Source: Sporosarcina sp. HYO08 (GTDB lineage Bacteria; Bacillota; Bacilli; Bacillales_A; Planococcaceae). From it: 64,000 bases of DNA. Below the pieces are notes generated by a model. That model ran no database searches and was not told the DNA's origin. It saw nothing but the letters and a program-made list of their open reading frames with translations. Positions 9,208 to 18,839 of the stretch are shown here, in pieces. Each line of letters opens with the position of its first letter. Position 1 is the stretch's first letter. The translations under genes and the position numbers were made by a program. Where the stretch lies: assembly GCF_001563475.1 (NCBI RefSeq), contig NZ_LPUT01000001.1, positions 248,001 to 312,000 of the forward strand. Direction: 5' to 3'.

Positions 9208-10179
9208 ATGGAAAAAGGAACGTATCGGGTACTTCTGTACTATAAATATGTACACATTGAGGATCCAGTGGAATTTGCTAATGCACATTTGGCGTTTTGT
9301 AAGGAAATTGGGTTGAAAGGCAGAATACTTGTCGGAACAGAAGGAATTAATGGAACTTGTTCTGGTACGGTTGAACAAACAGATGCTTACATGAAAGAGC
9401 TTACGAGCGATGAACGTTTTAGCGATATCGTTTTCAAAATTGACGAGACAGATGGACACGCCTTTAAAAAAATGCATGTCCGTCCACGTGAAGAAATTGT
9501 CAACTTAAGCTTGGAAGATGATATTGACCCGAACGAATTAACAGGTAAGCGTTTAAGCCCTGAAGAGTGGTTTAAACAAATGCAAGAGGAAGACACGATT
9601 GTGATTGATGCAAGAAATGACTATGAATATGACCTCGGTCATTTCCGCGGTTCAGTACGACCTGACATTGAGAACTTCCGAGATTTGCCGCAATGGATGC
9701 GGGAGAATAAAGAAATGTTCGAAGGGAAAAAAATTCTTACGTATTGCACAGGCGGTATTCGCTGCGAGAAGTTTTCCGGATGGCTCGTTCGTGAGGGATA
9801 TGAGGATGTTAGTCAATTACATGGTGGAATTGCGATGTATGGAAAAGACCCAGTTGCGAAGGGGCAGCTTTGGGATGGACAAATGTACGTCTTTGATGAG
9901 CGTATCGCAGTACCGATCAACCAAGTAGAACACGTCGTAGTCGGCCGAGATCATTTTGACGGCGAGCCATGTGAGCGTTATGTGAACTGTGCAAACCCAG
10001 AATGCAATGCGAAAATTCTTTGTTCTGAGGAAAATGAGCATTTCTATATGCGCAGTTGCTCGGATGAATGCCGTACACATCCACGAAACCGTTACTTCGT
10101 TGAACACGATTTGACTGTAGAGGAATTCGATGCACGTTTAAAAGCAATTGAAGAAGTAAAGAAGAATTCATTGGCCTAA
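9208..10179 (+). CDS. trhO: tRNA uridine(34) hydroxylase, rhodanese-fold (TrhO/YbfQ family)
   Basis: The protein uses O2 to form 5-hydroxyuridine at the wobble position of tRNAs. The N-terminal acylphosphatase-like domain contains [16 protein letters not shown]. The rhodanese domain carries the active loop CTGGIRC (residues 180-186), followed by the C-terminal Cys-rich tail [12 protein letters not shown]...CSDEC found across UPF0176. The length of 323 residues is normal. I chose ATG 9208 because AAGGTGG at 9192-9198 is ideally spaced; a GTG at 9196 overlaps that ribosome site. It is monocistronic with its own terminator. Confidence 0.93.
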   Translation: MEKGTYRVLLYYKYVHIEDPVEFANAHLAFCKEIGLKGRILVGTEGINGTCSGTVEQTDAYMKELTSDERFSDIVFKIDETDGHAFKKMHVRPREEIVNLSLEDDIDPNELTGKRLSPEEWFKQMQEEDTIVIDARNDYEYDLGHFRGSVRPDIENFRDLPQWMRENKEMFEGKKILTYCTGGIRCEKFSGWLVREGYEDVSQLHGGIAMYGKDPVAKGQLWDGQMYVFDERIAVPINQVEHVVVGRDHFDGEPCERYVNCANPECNAKILCSEENEHFYMRSCSDECRTHPRNRYFVEHDLTVEEFDARLKAIEEVKKNSLA

Positions 10180-10204
10180 TAACTATTTTAGGGTCAAACC
10201 AAAT

Positions 10205-10242
10205 CGTCTGAATGGTTTTCTAGCCGTTCAGACGTCTTTTTT
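10205..10242 (+). terminator. Rho-independent terminator of trhO
   Basis: CGTCTGAATGG pairs with CCGTTCAGACG (one G-U pair) around an 8-base loop, followed by TCTTTTTT. Confidence 0.9.
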
Positions 10243-10319
10243 AGAGTCTGAGGTTATTTTATAATTCCATTGTAATGATGAAATACCCTTGTACTCAAAA
10301 GAATGGAGGAACGCGTAAA

Positions 10320-11138
10320 ATGCAATGGAAAAATTTATATCGCGGATTCTTTATGGGAATTAGTGATTTAATACCGGGAGTAAGTGGGGGTACGATTGCA
10401 TTTATTCTTGGTATATACGATGAGCTATTAACATCAATCAGTGGCTTTTTTAGCCGTAATTGGAAGAAGTATATTGGGTTTTTGTTACCGCTTGCAATCG
10501 GAATCGGTGTGACGCTACTATTATTTAGTAGGGTCATCGAATTTTTATTGAAAAATTATCATGATCCTACACAATACTTTTTTATCGGTTTGATCATAGG
10601 TGTATTACCTTTTATGATGAAACAGGCAGAAGTGAAAACGCATTTCAACTGGGCGCATTTTTTGCTTATTCTCATTGTCGGCGCTGCACTTGCTTCGATG
10701 GCATTTATTAAACCACATGATTCAACGCCGATTACTTCATTAACGCCATCCAATGCAATCGGTTTATTTTTGGCGGGATGGGCTGGAAGTATGGCGATGC
10801 TATTGCCAGGAATTAGCGGATCATTTATCCTTCTATTACTAGGCGTTTATTCAACGGCGATCGGCGCTTTGTCTAATTTGAATTTCCCTATTATATTGGT
10901 CATTGGTGCAGGCGTGATTGCGGGCTTCATTGTCAGCAGTAAAGCGATTAGCTATTTGCTTTCGCATTACACACATGTCACATTTGCGGCGATTATTGGT
11001 TTAATCATTGGCTCGGTATTCGTTATTTACCCGGGGATCCCTGAAAGTGGCACTCCTTTTGTGATGAGTATCATCGCATTCATTATGGGTTTAATCGTAG
11101 CGAATATGTTTAGTCCAAGTAAATCTAATCACAACTAA
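10320..11138 (+). CDS. DUF368 polytopic membrane protein (PopT-type undecaprenyl phosphate translocase)
   Basis: This 272-residue protein has about eight membrane segments and two repeated Gly/Ser-Pro-Gly motifs: IPGVSGGTIAFILGIYDELL near the start and MLLPGISGSFILLLLGVY in the middle. This internal duplication is the hallmark of DUF368. Members of DUF368 (PopT) were shown to recycle undecaprenyl phosphate across the membrane for wall synthesis. That function is inferred here from the family. The start is ATG 10320, preceded by GGAGGA 10-15 bases upstream; an ATG at 10275 has no ribosome site. The gene is flanked by terminators on both sides and is therefore transcribed alone. Confidence 0.85.
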   Translation: MQWKNLYRGFFMGISDLIPGVSGGTIAFILGIYDELLTSISGFFSRNWKKYIGFLLPLAIGIGVTLLLFSRVIEFLLKNYHDPTQYFFIGLIIGVLPFMMKQAEVKTHFNWAHFLLILIVGAALASMAFIKPHDSTPITSLTPSNAIGLFLAGWAGSMAMLLPGISGSFILLLLGVYSTAIGALSNLNFPIILVIGAGVIAGFIVSSKAISYLLSHYTHVTFAAIIGLIIGSVFVIYPGIPESGTPFVMSIIAFIMGLIVANMFSPSKSNHN

Positions 11139-11154
11139 ATATTTAAATTCGATC

Positions 11155-11202
11155 AGCTAGATTTGAAACAACGTATAGGTTGTTTCAAACCTAGCTTTTT
11201 TT
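11155..11202 (+). terminator. Strong terminator after the DUF368 gene
   Basis: A long stem (AGCTAG-TTTGAAACAACC paired with GGTTGTTTCAAA-CTAGCT) is followed by seven T. Confidence 0.93.
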
Positions 11203-11280
11203 AACTTGGTTCTTCTGCGCATGATCAAGTGGCCCACTGCATACTATGGATAAAACCAAGCCCTGAATGGAGGGAATTTG

Positions 11281-13176
11281 TTGGATATTTTAAGCAGAGT
11301 AAGAAACTATCGTGATAAAGAAAACCGGTTGAAATGGGAAGGGACATTTGAGCAATATTTAGAGATCGTGAAAGAAAGACCAGAAGTCGCTCAAACGGCG
11401 CATTCACGTGTGTATAATATGATTAAAAATTCCGGTTTGGTTGAACGAAACGGTCATAAGATGTATCAGTTTTTCGGCAATGAAATTTTCGGCTTGGAAG
11501 AGTCAATCGAACGTCTTGTTGAAGAGTATTTTCATCCAGCTGCCAAACGATTAGATGTACGTAAAAGAGTTTTACTGTTAATGGGGCCAGTTAGTGGTGG
11601 GAAATCAACCATTGTAACATTGTTAAAGCGCGGGCTTGAAAATTATTCGAGAACAGATGAAGGTGCGGTTTATGCCATTAAGGGGTGCCCGATGCATGAA
11701 GACCCGCTTCATTTAATCCCTGAGCATTTACGGGAAGATTTTTTTGAAGAGTATGGCATTCGGATTGAAGGCAGTCTTTCACCATTAAATACAATGCGTC
11801 TAGAAACTGAATATGATGGCCGGATCGAAGATGTAATAGTTGAACGTATTTTCTTCTCAGAGGCTAAGCGTGTCGGGATTGGAACGTTTACACCATCTGA
11901 TCCAAAATCACAAGATATTGCTGACTTAACGGGAAGTATCGACTTTTCGACGATTGCTGAATTCGGTTCGGAGTCGGATCCGCGTGCGTATCGTTTCGAT
12001 GGGGAATTAAATAAAGCAAACCGCGGCATGATGGAGTTTCAAGAAATGTTGAAGCTGGACGAAAAGTTCCTCTGGCATTTACTATCATTGACGCAAGAAG
12101 GGAATTTTAAAGCTGGCCGTTTCGCCTTGATCAGTGCCGATGAACTGATCGTTGCGCATACAAACGAGACAGAATATCGTTCCTTTATATCCAATAAAAA
12201 GAACGAGGCGCTGCATTCCAGAATTATTGTCATGCCGATTCCTTATAATTTAAAAGTTAGCCAGGAAGAACGCATTTACGAAAAAATGATTAAAGAAAGT
12301 GACATGGCGCATGTGCATATTGCGCCGCATGCCTTACGTGTTGCTGCCATCTTCTCAGTGTTAACGAGACTTGAAAGTTCGAAGAAACAAGGGATGGACA
12401 TTGTGAAGAAAATGCGCTTGTATGACGGTGAAAGTGTAGAAGGTTTTAACCAGGTCGATGTCGAGGAAATGAAAAAAGAATTCGCGACTGAGGGGATGCA
12501 CGGGATCGACCCGCGCTATGTCATTAACCGCATTTCATCGGCCATTATCCGCAAAGAAGTGCCGTCGATCAATGCGCTCGATGTGTTGCGTTCTTTAAAA
12601 GATGGACTTGATCAGCATGCATCGATTTCAAAAGAAGACAAAGAAAACTTCATGAATTATATTTCGGTCGCAAGAAGAGAATACGATGAAATTGCGAAAA
12701 AAGAAGTTCAAAAAGCATTTGTCTATTCCTACGAGGAATCTGCTAAAACATTGATGGATAACTATTTAGACAATGTGGAAGCATTTTGCAATAAAAATAA
12801 ACTAAGAGATCCGTTAACCGGTGAAGAGATGAATCCAGACGAAAAACTTATGCGTTCGATAGAAGAACAAATCGGCATTTCAGAAAATGCAAAGAGAGCA
12901 TTCCGCGAAGAAATTCTCATTCGTATTTCTGCGTTTGCTCGCAAAGGGAAACGGTTTGACTATAGATCTCATGAACGTTTGCGTGAAGCGATTCAAAAGA
13001 AACTTTTTGCGGATTTAAAAGACGTTGTCAAAATTACGACTTCAACGAAAACACCGGATGAGTCCCAGTTGAAAAAAGTAAATGAAGTCGTCGCGCGTCT
13101 CATTGATGAGCATGGTTACAATTCCGTGTCTGCAAACGAGTTGCTCAGATATGTCGGCAGCTTATTGAATCGATAG
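11281..13176 (+). CDS. prkA: PrkA serine protein kinase / AAA+ protein
   Basis: The 631 residues equal the length of B. subtilis PrkA, which I recognise along its whole length. The AAA+ Walker A motif GPVSGGKST is at residues 102-110, and the C-terminal third contains the PrkA kinase-like region (ITTSTKTPDESQLKKVNE). PrkA affects sporulation and stationary-phase gene expression in Bacillus; kinase and Lon-like protease activities have been reported. Two TTG codons are in tandem (11278, 11281). The second is 5-7 bases from GGAGGG and gives the family start MDIL. The next two genes are yhbH and spoVR, the conserved trio that corresponds to yeaG-yeaH-ycgB of enterobacteria, although a terminator separates prkA from yhbH. 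Confidence 0.96.
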   Translation: MDILSRVRNYRDKENRLKWEGTFEQYLEIVKERPEVAQTAHSRVYNMIKNSGLVERNGHKMYQFFGNEIFGLEESIERLVEEYFHPAAKRLDVRKRVLLLMGPVSGGKSTIVTLLKRGLENYSRTDEGAVYAIKGCPMHEDPLHLIPEHLREDFFEEYGIRIEGSLSPLNTMRLETEYDGRIEDVIVERIFFSEAKRVGIGTFTPSDPKSQDIADLTGSIDFSTIAEFGSESDPRAYRFDGELNKANRGMMEFQEMLKLDEKFLWHLLSLTQEGNFKAGRFALISADELIVAHTNETEYRSFISNKKNEALHSRIIVMPIPYNLKVSQEERIYEKMIKESDMAHVHIAPHALRVAAIFSVLTRLESSKKQGMDIVKKMRLYDGESVEGFNQVDVEEMKKEFATEGMHGIDPRYVINRISSAIIRKEVPSINALDVLRSLKDGLDQHASISKEDKENFMNYISVARREYDEIAKKEVQKAFVYSYEESAKTLMDNYLDNVEAFCNKNKLRDPLTGEEMNPDEKLMRSIEEQIGISENAKRAFREEILIRISAFARKGKRFDYRSHERLREAIQKKLFADLKDVVKITTSTKTPDESQLKKVNEVVARLIDEHGYNSVSANELLRYVGSLLNR

Positions 13177-13199
13177 GTCGTTAATGGTTTTGGATGAAA

Positions 13200-13230
13200 A
13201 CAAGGCTAATCTCAGATTGGTCTTGTTTTT
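13200..13230 (+). terminator. Terminator between prkA and yhbH
   Basis: The stem ACAAGGCTAATC / GATTGGTCTTGT contains G-U pairs, has a 3-base loop and is followed by TTTT. Confidence 0.8.
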
Positions 13231-13243
13231 ATCCAATTAGAAG

Positions 13244-13272
13244 GCAATAACTTGTCTGCTTATGCATATAAT
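13244..13272 (+). promoter_or_regulatory. Possible sigma-E promoter of yhbH-spoVR
   Basis: GCAATAA (13244-13250), 14 bases, CATATAAT (13265-13272) resembles the mother-cell sigma-E pattern (-10 CATACAAT). B. subtilis yhbH is sigma-E dependent, which makes the match plausible. It is based on two short boxes only. Confidence 0.35.
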
Positions 13273-13334
13273 AGTAGAAACTTTTAAGGTAAGGTCAAAG
13301 AATACTAGAAATCAAAAGATAGGTGCGGATGGAG

Positions 13335-14498
13335 ATGAACGAAAACCCAAAAGATCAATTTGTGATCTCGCAAGAAAATTGGTCGCTTCACCGAAAAGGT
13401 CATCAAGATCAAAAACGTCATATGGATAAGGTGAAAGATGCCATCCGGAATAATTTGCCGGATTTAGTAAGCGAGGAAAACATTGTCATGTCAAATGGCC
13501 GGGAAGTTATTAAAATTCCAATTCGTTCGTTGGACGAATATAAGATACGTTACAATTACGATAAATCCAAGCATGTAGGACAAGGCGATGGGGACAGTGA
13601 GGTAGGAGACGTTGTCGCGCGGGATGGATCCCAAGGAAAAAATGCTGCTGGCCAGGGGAAAAAAGCAGGGGATCAGCCCGGGCAAGACTTTTACGAAGCC
13701 GAAGTGTCGATGGCTGAAATTGAAGAAGCTTTATTTAAAGAGCTGGAACTACCAAACTTGGCGCAGAAAGAACAGGCCGAAATTACGACGGATAAAATTG
13801 AGTTCAATGATGTTCGGAAAAAAGGTTTGATCGGCAATATTGATAAAAAAAGAACCATTTTAACGGCAATTCGGCGCAATGCGATGAAAGGAAAAGCAGA
13901 AATTGCCCCTTTTCATAATGATGACTTACGCTTTAAAACGTGGAATGACGTAACAAAACCCGAATCAAAAGCAGTTGTTCTTGCGATGATGGATACGAGC
14001 GCTTCAATGGGAACTTTTGAAAAGTACATCGCGCGCAGCTTTTTCTTTTGGATGACTAAATTTTTACGTTCAAAATACGGTTCTGTTGATATTGAATTTA
14101 TCGGCCACCATACGGAAGCGAAAGTGCTAACTGAAGAGGATTTTTTTTCAAAAGGGGAAAGCGGTGGAACGATTTGTTCATCTGCCTATTTAAAAGCACT
14201 GGAACTAATTAAACAAAAATATAGCCCGACCCGTTATAATATTTATCCGTTCCATTTCTCTGATGGTGAAAACATGTCTTCGGATAATCCAAAATGTATT
14301 CAGCTTGTCAATGAACTAATGGCCGTTTCAAATATGTTTGGATACGGAGAAGTCAATGCCTATAGCCGGTACTCTACGCTTATGTCGACGTATAAAAAAA
14401 TAGATCATCCAAAGTTTCGTCATTATATTTTGAAAGAAAATCGAGATGTGTATTTCGCGCTCAAAAGTTTCTTCAAAAACGAAGTGGAGCAACTGTAA
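13335..14498 (+). CDS. yhbH: Sporulation protein YhbH (DUF444, VWA-like)
   Basis: This 387-residue protein matches B. subtilis YhbH (392) from its start ([14 protein letters not shown]) to its end. A Gly-rich low-complexity stretch (about residues 85-115) separates the N-terminal part from a von Willebrand-A-like domain with the MIDAS-type MMDTSASMG. YhbH/YeaH proteins form a conserved partner set with PrkA and SpoVR; the biochemical role is not established. The start ATG 13335 is 9 bases after AGGTG; GTG 13323 and ATG 13329 are too close to it. spoVR follows after 34 bases with no terminator, so both are co-transcribed. Confidence 0.93.
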   Translation: MNENPKDQFVISQENWSLHRKGHQDQKRHMDKVKDAIRNNLPDLVSEENIVMSNGREVIKIPIRSLDEYKIRYNYDKSKHVGQGDGDSEVGDVVARDGSQGKNAAGQGKKAGDQPGQDFYEAEVSMAEIEEALFKELELPNLAQKEQAEITTDKIEFNDVRKKGLIGNIDKKRTILTAIRRNAMKGKAEIAPFHNDDLRFKTWNDVTKPESKAVVLAMMDTSASMGTFEKYIARSFFFWMTKFLRSKYGSVDIEFIGHHTEAKVLTEEDFFSKGESGGTICSSAYLKALELIKQKYSPTRYNIYPFHFSDGENMSSDNPKCIQLVNELMAVSNMFGYGEVNAYSRYSTLMSTYKKIDHPKFRHYILKENRDVYFALKSFFKNEVEQL

Positions 14499-14532
14499 GC
14501 GGCAGCGTGACAAAAGAGTCGGGGGGATCCAA

Positions 14533-15942
14533 TTGCCTGAAATGCAAAAACTTCATCGAGCAATCGATGAAATTACGGAAATTGCCAGTGGGTTCGGCTT
14601 GGATTTTTATCCAATGCGGTATGAAATATGCCCGGCCGATATTATTTATACATTCGGCGCATACGGCATGCCAACACGTTTTTCGCATTGGAGTTTCGGA
14701 AAACAATTCCATAAAATGAAGCTGCAATATGATCTAGGACTAAGCCAAATCTATGAGTTGGTCATTAACTCAAATCCTTGTTATGCCTTTTTGCTGGACA
14801 CGAACAGTCTGATTCAAAATAAACTTATTATCGCGCATGTGCTTGCACATTGTGATTTTTTCAAAAACAATGTTCGATTTTCAAATACGAGACGAGATAT
14901 GGTTGAAAGTATGACGGCGACCGCAGAACGAATTACAAAATATGAGCTCATCCATGGGAAAGAAGAGGTAGAAAAGTTTTTGGATGCTGTTTTGGCGATC
15001 CAAGAGCATATCGATCCTTCCATCATTCGGCCAAGACTGAACGAAAATGACGTGGAAGACGATGAAGAAGAGGTTTTTTCTAGCCGAAAATCACCTTACG
15101 ATGATCTGTGGGGATTAGACGAACAGGAAAATAACGCGCAGGTCCCGCACCAAAAGAGAAAAAAGATCCCGCCTAGTCCAGAGAAAGATCTCCTTTTATT
15201 TATCTTGGAAAATAGTCGAGAGTTGGAAGAGTGGCAGCGTGATATTTTAACAATGATCCGAGAAGAAATGCTCTACTTTTGGCCGCAGCTTGAGACGAAA
15301 ATTATGAACGAAGGATGGGCCTCTTATTGGCACCAAAGAATTATCCGGGAAATGGATTTGACAACCGATGAAACAATTGAGTTTGCAACGCTAAATGCCG
15401 GCGTCGTACAGCCATCAAAAACATCCATTAACCCTTATTATTTGGGTCTTAAAATATTTGAAGATATCGAGAAAAGATACAATGATCCAACGGAAGAAAT
15501 GATCCGTTTTGGCGCAGAGCCTAATCGCGGAAGAGAAAAAATGTTTGAAGTCCGTGAAGTAGAGTCAGACATTTCTTTTATCCGCAATTATTTAACGAAA
15601 GATCTTGTGCAGCGGGAAGATCTCTACTTGTTTGAGAAAAAAGGAAGTAACTATACGATTACGACGAAAGAATATGAGACAGTTCGAGATCAATTGGTAT
15701 CCATGCGAGTGAACGGCGGTTTCCCATATATTGTCGTTGAAAACGGGGATTACTTGCGCAATGGCGAATTGTTTCTTGTGCATAAGTATGAAGAAACTGA
15801 GCTTGACTTGCATTATTTGGAACATGTTTTACCGTATATTTACCAATTATGGGGCCGTATCGTTCATTTGCAAACGTATTCGGATAAGAAAGAGGTTGTA
15901 TTTTCATACGATGGGAAGAAAGTGTATCGGAGATTTGTATAA
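14533..15942 (+). CDS. spoVR: Stage V sporulation protein R
   Basis: The protein is 469 residues long (B. subtilis SpoVR 468). The block [37 protein letters not shown] and the His pair in [13 protein letters not shown] are diagnostic of the SpoVR/YcgB family, which affects spore cortex formation in B. subtilis. I start it at TTG 14533, 7 bases after GGGGGG; the next ATG, at 14542, is too far from a ribosome site. The open frame continues into yhbH, but homologues begin here. The acidic insert around residues 170-220 (DVEDDEEEV) is the least conserved part. A strong terminator ends the prkA-yhbH-spoVR region. Confidence 0.95.
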   Translation: MPEMQKLHRAIDEITEIASGFGLDFYPMRYEICPADIIYTFGAYGMPTRFSHWSFGKQFHKMKLQYDLGLSQIYELVINSNPCYAFLLDTNSLIQNKLIIAHVLAHCDFFKNNVRFSNTRRDMVESMTATAERITKYELIHGKEEVEKFLDAVLAIQEHIDPSIIRPRLNENDVEDDEEEVFSSRKSPYDDLWGLDEQENNAQVPHQKRKKIPPSPEKDLLLFILENSRELEEWQRDILTMIREEMLYFWPQLETKIMNEGWASYWHQRIIREMDLTTDETIEFATLNAGVVQPSKTSINPYYLGLKIFEDIEKRYNDPTEEMIRFGAEPNRGREKMFEVREVESDISFIRNYLTKDLVQREDLYLFEKKGSNYTITTKEYETVRDQLVSMRVNGGFPYIVVENGDYLRNGELFLVHKYEETELDLHYLEHVLPYIYQLWGRIVHLQTYSDKKEVVFSYDGKKVYRRFV

Positions 15943-15944
15943 TC

Positions 15945-15984
15945 GCAAAAACCATCCCTTTTTTAGGCGGGGGATGGTTTTTGC
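15945..15984. terminator. Bidirectional terminator between spoVR and the AEC transporter
   Basis: GCAAAAACCATCCC and GGGATGGTTTTTGC form a perfect 14-bp stem with T-runs in both directions, between convergent genes. Confidence 0.92.
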
Positions 15985-16004
15985 ATATTTGTATAATTGC
16001 GAAA

Positions 16005-16910
16005 TTAGACACCAAGAAAAAATAATACACATGGAATGGTTGCTAAGCTAACAATTGTTGTCGCAAAAGTTGTAAAGGAAACGAGGTCTGGCTCTGTTCC
16101 AAACTGTAAAGCAAACATTGTTGTATTCGCTGCTGCCGGCATCGCGGCCTGCAAAATAATAACCGATTTTAACAAATCATTAACAGGTAAAAAGAATAAA
16201 ATAATTGCTGCAATGATTGGAGAAGCGAACATCCGGATGACCCCGACGGAGACAACAAAACGATAGGCCACTTTTTTTCTTACTATGACAGCTAGCTGCA
16301 TGCCAAGAACGAGCATAACAGTCGGGATCGAAGCATCAGCCACAAGGCTAATCCCCCCAAGCAGCGTTTCGGGAATAGAAATCGATAATAATTGCAAACC
16401 CACGCCAATAATTGCTGCATGAATAAGCGGCATCCGGATGACCCGTTGCAAGGACTGCTTCAACGTCGCTTTTTCTTCACCGCCAAGCGAGGCGAAAAAG
16501 ATGCCAATTGTGTTCATCAGCAAAGATTGGAAAACCATCATAATAACCGCATAGTCAAATCCCGCTGCACCGAATGCAAATAATACAACAGGCGCGCCAT
16601 AATTGCCGCTGTTCATAAAAACACCGCCCAAAATCATGGCTGACAGTTGGGAGCGAGAGGCTTTCATAAAAATAGCCGTCGACCATACAGTAGCTAATAG
16701 GATAACAGTTAAAATTAGGCTCGTCACAATGATGTAAAAATAATCCATTGTTAAGTCATTCATGTAAAATGTACGAAACGCGAGAAAGGGAGACATTAAA
16801 TACAATGCCGCTGTAGAAATTGACTTAATGTCAAACCCGATCCACTTTTGTCCAACATACCCAATTAAAAAAATTAAAAACACGGGCAATATGATCATTA
16901 GTAAATCCAT
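16005..16910 (-). CDS. AEC-family (auxin efflux carrier-like) permease
   Basis: This 301-residue protein has about ten membrane segments arranged as two five-helix halves, typical of the auxin-efflux-carrier/malate-permease family (B. subtilis YwkB type). Recognisable blocks are MILGGVFMNSGNYGAPVVLFAFG in the first half and LQAAMPAAANTTMFALQFG in the second. The latter holds the helix-break residues of the family. I start at ATG 16910, 9 bases from TGGAG; a TTG at 16928 overlaps that site. The substrate (a carboxylate is common in the family) cannot be read from the sequence. It is a single gene, divergent from the S66 peptidase gene. Confidence 0.85.
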   Translation of the reverse strand: MDLLMIILPVFLIFLIGYVGQKWIGFDIKSISTAALYLMSPFLAFRTFYMNDLTMDYFYIIVTSLILTVILLATVWSTAIFMKASRSQLSAMILGGVFMNSGNYGAPVVLFAFGAAGFDYAVIMMVFQSLLMNTIGIFFASLGGEEKATLKQSLQRVIRMPLIHAAIIGVGLQLLSISIPETLLGGISLVADASIPTVMLVLGMQLAVIVRKKVAYRFVVSVGVIRMFASPIIAAIILFFLPVNDLLKSVIILQAAMPAAANTTMFALQFGTEPDLVSFTTFATTIVSLATIPCVLFFLGV

Positions 16911-17022
16911 GGCTTCAACTCCAGGCAAAGTCTTCTGTCAATAGCTTACCAGAAAACGTGATAGAATCAATGATAGGAGCATTTTAAACGTCAGAATAAT
17001 TGAACAGAAACGAGGGATTGCT

Positions 17023-18042
17023 ATGATTCGGTATCCAAACCCAATCCGAAAAGGACAAACGATAGGTGTTACAGCCACATCATCCGGCGTTGAAAGTGAA
17101 TTACATCATTTGTTAAGAAAAGCCGCACATCAATTTGAGCAACGGGGATTTTCTGTTAAATTAGGGGATACAGTTTGGACGGATGAAAAGTTGACATCTA
17201 CACCAAAAGGAATCCGGACTGCAGAATTTAACGAGATGATGGAAAGTGATGAAATTGCGGCGATCATCCCGCCATGGGGTGGTCATTTCCTCATTGAGAT
17301 TCTTCCGCTTATAGACTTTGATCAATTACGACCGAAATGGATTGTTGGCTATTCTGATACGAGCACTTTATTGTTATCCATCACGCTGATGACTGGAATC
17401 GCAACCGCACATGGAACGAATTTTGTCGATGTGCGAAGTGATGCCTGGGATCCGGTCACCGCGAAATTTCTAGAGATGATCACAGCAGAAACAGGTGCTA
17501 CAATCGTTCAACAGTCATCCGAAAAATATCAATCAGAATGGCAGCATTTTGCACTGCCAGATCCCTATGTTTTTAAACTGGATTGCGACACGGAATGGAA
17601 AGTGATCGACGGTGATGGAGCACAGTTTGAAGGGCGATTGCTAGCGGGATGTATCGATACGATTCGCCATTTAGTTGGAACGCCTTTCGGTGATGTGAAA
17701 GCGTTTCAAAAAAAGTGCATTCCGGGCGATCAAATTATATGGGCGCTTGAAAACTGCGATTTGGATGCGCCAGATTTTTATCGTTCAATTTTGCAACTAT
17801 ACAATGCCGGTTGGTTCGATCATGCATCGGGCATTATTTTTGGACGAACCGCAGCTGGAGAAGCGAAAGAAGGTTTTACAGATATTGATGCGATGGAAAG
17901 ACTTGCCGAATTGACTGGCATTCCAATCGTCTATGATGCGGACATTGGACATGTTCCCCCTCAAATGACCTTTGTCAATGGCGCTTATGGAAAAGCAACC
18001 GTCAAAAATGGAAAAGGAAAGCTTGAAACATCTCTTATTTAG
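17023..18042 (+). CDS. S66-family LD-carboxypeptidase / MccF-like peptidase
   Basis: This 339-residue cytoplasmic serine peptidase has the S66 catalytic triad: Ser111 in the nucleophile elbow GYSDT, Glu in WALENCD (about 247) and His in IGHVPPQ (about 310). Family members either trim the terminal D-Ala from murein tetrapeptides during wall recycling (LdcA) or give immunity to microcin C-like compounds (MccF). The region PPWGGHFLIEILPLIDF and the long loop before the Glu resemble the MccF-like branch more, but I cannot separate the two with certainty. There is no signal peptide. The ATG lies behind AACGAGGG. The gene is transcribed divergently from the AEC permease. Confidence 0.85.
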   Translation: MIRYPNPIRKGQTIGVTATSSGVESELHHLLRKAAHQFEQRGFSVKLGDTVWTDEKLTSTPKGIRTAEFNEMMESDEIAAIIPPWGGHFLIEILPLIDFDQLRPKWIVGYSDTSTLLLSITLMTGIATAHGTNFVDVRSDAWDPVTAKFLEMITAETGATIVQQSSEKYQSEWQHFALPDPYVFKLDCDTEWKVIDGDGAQFEGRLLAGCIDTIRHLVGTPFGDVKAFQKKCIPGDQIIWALENCDLDAPDFYRSILQLYNAGWFDHASGIIFGRTAAGEAKEGFTDIDAMERLAELTGIPIVYDADIGHVPPQMTFVNGAYGKATVKNGKGKLETSLI

Positions 18043-18111
18043 TCCTGTTTATATTCATGTGGAAAGGGAATATTCATTATATAAGAGTGTAAAGACGAAG
18101 GGGATGGTTGT

Positions 18112-18225
18112 ATGGCTCAAAAAGCCGATAGCAGACGAGATAAGCCAGATCGCAAAGAATGGACATTGCTCGCGATTGCCCTCATCATTATTTTAATTGT
18201 CATTTTTTGGGAGCTTGCCCGCTAG
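18112..18225 (+). CDS. 37-residue single-pass membrane peptide
   Basis: The ATG at 18112 is preceded by AAGGGGATGG at good spacing and opens a 37-codon frame. A charged head (QKADSRRDKPDRKEW) is followed by one ~17-residue hydrophobic helix and the end WELAR. A perfect terminator starts directly behind the stop codon. The ribosome site, the charge asymmetry predicting an N-in orientation and the terminator together suggest a real gene. I do not recognise the family. It could regulate or stabilise a membrane partner, but nothing in the neighbourhood names one. Confidence 0.6.
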   Translation: MAQKADSRRDKPDRKEWTLLAIALIIILIVIFWELAR

Positions 18226-18266
18226 AAAAATCCTCTCCACAGCAAAATGCTGGGGAGAGGATTTTT
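18226..18266 (+). terminator. Terminator of the small membrane peptide gene
   Basis: AAAAATCCTCTCC-CAGC pairs with GCTG-GGAGAGGATTTTT across an AAAAT loop, immediately after the TAG codon. Confidence 0.92.
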
Positions 18267-18355
18267 AATAAGTGGATAGGCTCACAGTTCAGTTTCAATA
18301 TATGAGCCAATCTGGTATTGTTGAAGTAGAATTCCGTTCTGAAAGGATGAACAAA

Positions 18356-18781
18356 ATGGAAAAACCAAAATCAGGACCGGCATTGAAGCAACTTCATTCG
18401 CACCGTGCGATCCATGAAGGTGGTCTTGCGGGTGCGGAACAAAAAACAAGCGATCTTATCGCGTTATTAAGAGAAGGGGATTTGGAATCCGCAAACATGG
18501 CGGCAGATGACCTTGTTGATTACTGGAAAACTCGTGTCATCGCACATGCAGACGCGGAAGAAGCTGGTTTCTATGAAGAAATAGCGACGGCAAAACCTGA
18601 ATTAAAAGATGTTGTTATTCAACTCATCCGGGATCACGATCTGATGCGCATAATCGTAAAGGACATTGAAGAGCTGAGAGAAAAAGAACAGTTAAGTCCG
18701 AATGTCATTCATCGCTTTTATTCACTAATGATTGTGAACGATATACATAGCCGTGATGAAGAGCGGTTACTATTTGAATAA
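18356..18781 (+). CDS. Hemerythrin-like (HHE) domain protein
   Basis: This 141-residue, all-helical soluble protein carries the spaced metal ligands of hemerythrin-type cation-binding domains: HSHRAIHE near the N-terminus, HADAEEAGFYEE in the middle, RDHDLMR, and HSRDEERLLF at the C-terminus. Such di-iron proteins bind O2 or NO or act in stress responses, and the ligand here is unknown. The start ATG 18356 is 8 bases from GAAAGGA; an upstream ATG at 18347 overlaps that site. The gene sits between two terminators and is monocistronic. Confidence 0.8.
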   Translation: MEKPKSGPALKQLHSHRAIHEGGLAGAEQKTSDLIALLREGDLESANMAADDLVDYWKTRVIAHADAEEAGFYEEIATAKPELKDVVIQLIRDHDLMRIIVKDIEELREKEQLSPNVIHRFYSLMIVNDIHSRDEERLLFE

Positions 18782-18791
18782 AAATACGTTG

Positions 18792-18818
18792 AAAGGCACC
18801 GAAAATAGGTGCTTTTTT
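18792..18818 (+). terminator. Terminator of the hemerythrin gene
   Basis: GGCACC / GGTGCT stem, GAAAATA loop and six T. Confidence 0.8.
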
Positions 18819-18839
18819 CATCATTAAAAGGAAGGGGTT

